Source of the DNA: Sambucus nigra
Lineage: Eukaryota > Streptophyta > Magnoliopsida > Dipsacales > Adoxaceae
Length of the DNA stretch: 64,000 nt
Assembly: GCA_949130495.1 (NCBI GenBank)
Contig: OX422211.1
Span: 450,041,219 to 450,105,218, forward strand
Reading direction: 5' to 3'
The notes under the pieces are model-generated. The model was not told the DNA's origin. It did not search any database and saw only the letters and a list, made by a program, of their open reading frames with translations. Shown here in pieces: positions 60,063 through 64,000 of this stretch. How positions within the stretch are numbered: position 1 is the first letter of the stretch; each line of letters starts with the position of its first letter. The position numbers were made by a program, and so were the translations under genes.

Positions 60063-60597
60063 ATACCATTTTGGTTTCTTTTGGATTGAACCTTAGAGAT
60101 TTGATCTTTTTCATGTTACACCAATCTGTGTCATAAATCTAATGGTGTGGTATCCACAAAATCGAAATAATTTTTTCAAAAATCTTAACAGAGTCAAAAT
60201 AAGATGTTTTTGAGAATTTTTATATCTTTCGACCTCTGGAACCCATAGAAAAACATTCATCCCCATCCGACAAATGGTTCTTAAGTTACGTCTTAAACTA
60301 GTAAATACCATGACGTGTCGCGCATTTATTTGGACAAATAAAATCGTGTGTTCTTGAATTGATTTCAACCCCAAACCTTCATCTCCATTAATCAAAAAGT
60401 ATTATATCAAGTTTTATGTATATTATAACACTTTCTTGAAAATTTAATTCACCTTCTTGATCCGTTTTTGATTCAATTCCTTATCTAATCTGTGTCATCG
60501 GATCTATTTCGTCAATTATTTTTTTATAAATATGCTTGAAGCTGACAGATCAAACGATCTCCGAATGACTTAAAATTTCATATGCCTCTTCCTCCAT
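60063..60597. other. AT-rich stretch, no gene seen
   Basis: The minus frame 60111-60395 has no recognised family. The region may be LTR sequence of the element whose primer site is at 59873. Confidence 0.3.
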
Positions 60598-61097
60598 ATG
60601 TACATTAAAGAGGTCCATGATGTCACTACCCCATGGGATAGTGACATAGTCGATTTACATTCTTGTCCACCTCATTTGTCTCTAGATATGTGTCTTGAAA
60701 ATTTTAAGAAAGAAATCGACCCGATTGATGAAGATCTCACTATTGAAGTCCAATTGTTATTGGACTCATTTTTTCACTTAGATGAGAGAAAAAGTAATGA
60801 TAGGTAGATAAATTCCTTCTCTTTTAATGTGAACCTGAGACTTTTGAGAGTATGCTTACACATGAGGTTTTACCTATCAACGATAAGATGGTGGAGAAAG
60901 TCATTCAAAAAATTTCACTTGGTGATGCATGTTTTGTCATACCGCATTATCCTTTTCCACGATGCCCACCTGTGTCATTTGAGTATTTTTATGAGATCGC
61001 AGACATGACTAGAGTATTCTCGGATTTGGGGCTTGATTTATTCATTCTTAAGTTTGAGGGAAACCTAGTCTTAACATGCCATTCTTTTTTTTTGTAA
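60598..61097 (+). pseudogene. Unplaced protein-like frames
   Basis: Two consecutive plus-strand frames have protein-like composition. The first (60598-60807) contains LHSCPPHLSLDMCLENFKKE and EDLTIEVQLLLDSFFHLDER. The second (60852-61097) contains DKMVEKVIQKISLGDACFVI, HYPFPRCPPVSFEYFYEIAD and FSDLGLDLFILKFEG. They are separated by stops. I do not recognise the family. A run of T follows at 61086. They may be one decayed gene or retroelement product; no intron borders are evident. Confidence 0.35.
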
Positions 61098-61211
61098 ATG
61101 AAGAGGGACAAAACCCCCCAAAAAATTTACTAATGAGGGGAGATACATATGATGCATGAAAGAAAATACTGAAAAATAAATATGGGGATTTATGATTGCC
61201 CCATTAAATAG

Positions 61212-61451
61212 CTAAATAGACTTTTCACTATACCTAATGTATTGGCATCCCAATTTTTCCATCTTGACAACCCCTCTAGCCATAGTTGGATGATCTAGAA
61301 ATTGATGAAAAAGTGATAGAGAAGGGAGATTGATCCCATGGTTTGCAAGAGAGTCAGCGACCATGTTTGATTCCCTGTAACAATGAGATAAGATGAAAAT
61401 TTTATTCAAAAGGATCTCCTTGATTATGGTAGTCTTTTCGAATCTGACCAA
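61212..61451 (-). pseudogene. RNase H-like C-terminal fragment, probably LINE-derived
   Basis: The minus strand reads LSHCYRESNMVADSLANHGI, then PTMARGVVKMEKLGCQYIRY. The 'YRE.N.VAD.LA..G' block is the last helix of the RNase H domain (RVT_3 type, PF13456), including the fourth catalytic carboxylate (Asp of VAD). The 'P...RG....D..G....R' tail is typical of plant non-LTR retrotransposon polyproteins. Upstream catalytic Asp/Glu residues and reverse transcriptase are absent. It could instead derive from a host RNase H-like gene. Confidence 0.65.
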
Positions 61452-63489
61452 TTATGTTATATTGTTACTGCGCATCTCGATAATTTCACTCCTACATTCA
61501 TTATGTCCATTCATGTGTATACTTTATCAATTCGGTTGACTCCCAATTGTTTAAACTTTTACTTTATGATGAAAAGAATGTGAGATTGGTTGGATATTGG
61601 TAACATATATTGAATATCATGGATAATATCATCTTTTACTTTTTTCACATCATTTTCTTTGTCCATAATTTTATTTTGAACATACATAGAGGACAATGTA
61701 AAATTTAGGTTTGGGTGTAAGGATGGTATTTTTGAAAAAAAAATGAAAAATTAAAAAAAAATCTTAAAAAATTTCAAAAATTCAAAAAGATATTAAATAT
61801 AATTAAGTTTTTCGAAACGATTTCTTAATCTAGAATTAATTTACAAATCTCCAAACTTATAATTTTTTTTACACATAAGCCATATAATGTGATCGAAAAT
61901 GGATATTGAGGCGAAAGTTAATAGTCTTAACGAATAAATGTGAAGATTTTAGCACGTTGAGATTTTTGTGCCATTCATCATTTTTGAGAGATTTAAATCA
62001 CCCCGACTCAAAATAACTCAAATAGGGCTACAATATATAATGTGGGAAACCTCTCTGTCAGAATGTGGGGATTCTAGGATTGGAATCCTATGTTCGCCAC
62101 TCACGCGAACTTCACGGGTTACCATAGATATAAATCGGTCATTGTCAGAGGGGAGGATAATATTGAAAATGAAGTCACCAACCTATTTTACTTAAAACAT
62201 TCAAAAGAATGATGTCATCTTCTAGAGAACGACATCAAAAGACAAATTGATGCATACCAAACCAAACAAATCGAGGGTCCAGAGACTAAATTACGGAATG
62301 GGAAGGTGTTAGGAACCCATTATTCCCTTACGGTCTCTTATGGGATATAATAATGTTCTGCTTTCATCTAATATGTGACTCGTGTGTACAATGTGTGAGA
62401 TGTGAAAATAAGTGAGATAAAGGGATCATCCTACTCACATCACGATAAGGAAGGAAATGAGTCATCCAAAGCAGTATATGAAATAAAAAGAATAATAGAA
62501 AAATCTTATGTTAGTCCCTGTCGAATCACCATTCAATATGCAAAAGTGAATGTGAATGTCAGATGGGAAAACTAATATGTAGGCATGCACATACGCGCAA
62601 TATTACTAAATTCGAGACATAAACAAAGGTAGCATAATGAGTAAAATATGACTCGAATCTCAATAATGACTCGAGATGCCTACGTATCCAAAATAGACAT
62701 CAAAGTCCACGTAGTTTAACATATCACAGGGGTGGGGTTCAACCGATAAAACCCAATTTTAGGACTCCTCTTTGGTGGTTTTGGAAAAATGTGCTCAAGT
62801 GTTAAAGTGTGAAAAAGTGAGGAAATCAGGAGTTTATAGGTAAACCCTTTTTTTTGTCTTTTTGGGTTTTATGAAAATTTGTTATGTGAATACTAGTAAT
62901 AAAAAAAGTATATTATTTGATGTGTGATAATGGAAGAAGACTAATAGATATCAAAAAAAGAAATAAAATAAATATGCAACACTAGTTAAATAAAATAGAA
63001 AAGAGTAGGAGTAGACCTCCTAAAAGATTTCGCTACGATATTTAGAGGATGGTAGGTTGATTTTATGATGATGGAATGATGGTGAAGTATGGGTGAGGTA
63101 AGTGAAAAAAATTGGAAGGAATGTGAGGTAATAAAGGTTAAAGAAATATTGGAAACATAGGTTTTTTTGAATGACGGGGCACTGATTTCGAGGGAATGTT
63201 CAGATTTCTGAAAAAGGGGACCTTGGGAATAAGTCCATCAACTCCTTAAATAGTAAAAATTAGGGTTTCAGGGGGTGTCGATCGGCATAGGCCCTCCCCT
63301 GCCTATCTTCATACCCTTGTCTTGCTAGCAAAGTAAAGTACACCTCTAATTGGGGAGCCTATAGGCAATTCAAAAAGGACTTTATTGAAAAAATGGACAT
63401 AAAATGCAAAACGTAAGTCGAAATCGTGCTTGAACGGAATCATTGGAAATGGTATTCATAGGCTTATAAAAATACATGAATCATTTTCA
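61452..63489. other. Stretch without a recognised gene
   Basis: At 62260-62780 sentences such as GAAGGTGTTAGGAACCCATT, GATGCCTACGTATCC and AAAGTCCACGTAGTTTAAC resemble phrases common in plant LTR-element termini, but no ends were found. The frame 61968-62195 is not recognised. Confidence 0.35.
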
Positions 63490-63990
63490 GGTTCGAGAGT
63501 TGACTAAAGTTAAAAGTGGCTCGGAATTGCTTGATGGCCTTTAGACGGGGTTCTCGGAGTAAAAAGGTGAGTATGCGCAAACAGTGTGGATTATTTGTGC
63601 ATGGTATGGAACATTGAAAAGGGTATTAAGAGATTTATGAGAGAGGAGATAGATGAGAAGAAAATCTCACACCCAGTTCTGTAATAGAGATGGAATTTCG
63701 AGCCAACCATCAACTACAATCCCAAAAGAACTAGATTTCGTAAATAACATAGAGGAAGAATGAATGGAATATCTTATTAGGGTAATAATATTTTTTTTCA
63801 TTGCAAAGATCTTCGCACGAGTTTGAAATTTGATCAAAGTCAAACGGGGATTGGGAACAATCGGTGGCCTCTCGATTAGACTTCAAGGTAAAATGGTGAG
63901 TATGCGCGAATCGTGAGGATTATTCGCGCACGGTATGGACCGCTGGAAAGAGTATTTAGAGACCTATGAAAGTGAAATGAGCTTCCCTAG
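63490..63990. repeat. Diverged tandem repeat, 329-bp period, with conserved hairpin
   Basis: Two related units (about 63490-63650 and 63817-63985) share GGTGAGTATGCGC at 63566 and 63895. Each contains a hairpin: ATGCGCAAA/TTTGTGCAT (63573-63581, 63594-63602) and TGCGCGAAT/ATTCGCGCA (63903-63911, 63922-63930). Confidence 0.7.
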
Positions 63991-64000
63991 AATTGGTGAG

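Noticed and set aside
63903..63930. Intrinsic terminator
   Set aside because: A hairpin is present but this is a eukaryotic genome and no T run follows.

Overview
This is nuclear DNA from a flowering plant, most likely a eudicot: AT-rich and intron-bearing, with decayed plant retrotransposons and fragments of plant-only gene families (PIN and PILS auxin carriers, CDPK, callose synthase). It has no bacterial operons, rRNA, tRNA genes or CRISPR. I see no host gene that looks intact. Every reading frame I could place is either a broken piece of a host gene or decayed mobile-element coding sequence.

Layout. 0-5 kb: a Ty3/Gypsy gag fragment, a decayed LTR with a 38-bp minisatellite, two copies of a CACTA subterminal region with long CT and TG microsatellites, and a clean solo LTR with target duplication CATAT. 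6.5-7.3 kb: a callose synthase pseudogene. 8.5 kb: a hAT transposase remnant. 10-17 kb: AT-rich DNA with a palindromic GTTATAAC array and a 620-bp direct duplication. 17.5-29.7 kb: AT-rich DNA bounded by CACTA-type ends. It holds a PIN fragment, an unplaced frame, a CDPK last-exon fragment and a TNP2-type transposase pseudogene. 29.7-31.1 kb: Athila-like Gypsy integrase on the minus strand. 32.4-33.0 kb: a PILS pseudogene. 33.2-34.0 kb: a hAT-type MITE with a perfect 8-bp duplication.

36.7-42.9 kb: a nearly complete but dead Ty1/Copia element on the minus strand, with both LTRs. Immediately beyond it come a tRNA-like SINE, a 78-bp foldback, a non-autonomous hAT with duplication CATCCTCG, and another MITE with duplication CAAGACAA. 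46.7-47.6 kb: an LTR-like stretch. 51.7-55 kb: the 5' part of an Athila-like element (LTR, decayed tRNA-Asp primer site, gag). 55-60 kb: non-coding, retroelement-like, with a Copia-type primer site on the minus strand. 60.6-61.5 kb: an unplaced frame and a LINE-type RNase H remnant. 63.5-64 kb: a diverged tandem repeat with a conserved hairpin.

The window therefore reads as nested transposon debris carrying several host-gene fragments. No new multi-gene system is evident. The most informative items are the gene fragments beside transposons, several insertions dated by exact target duplications, and a few structured repeats that no element explains. All family assignments come from recognising motifs by eye; no database was searched.
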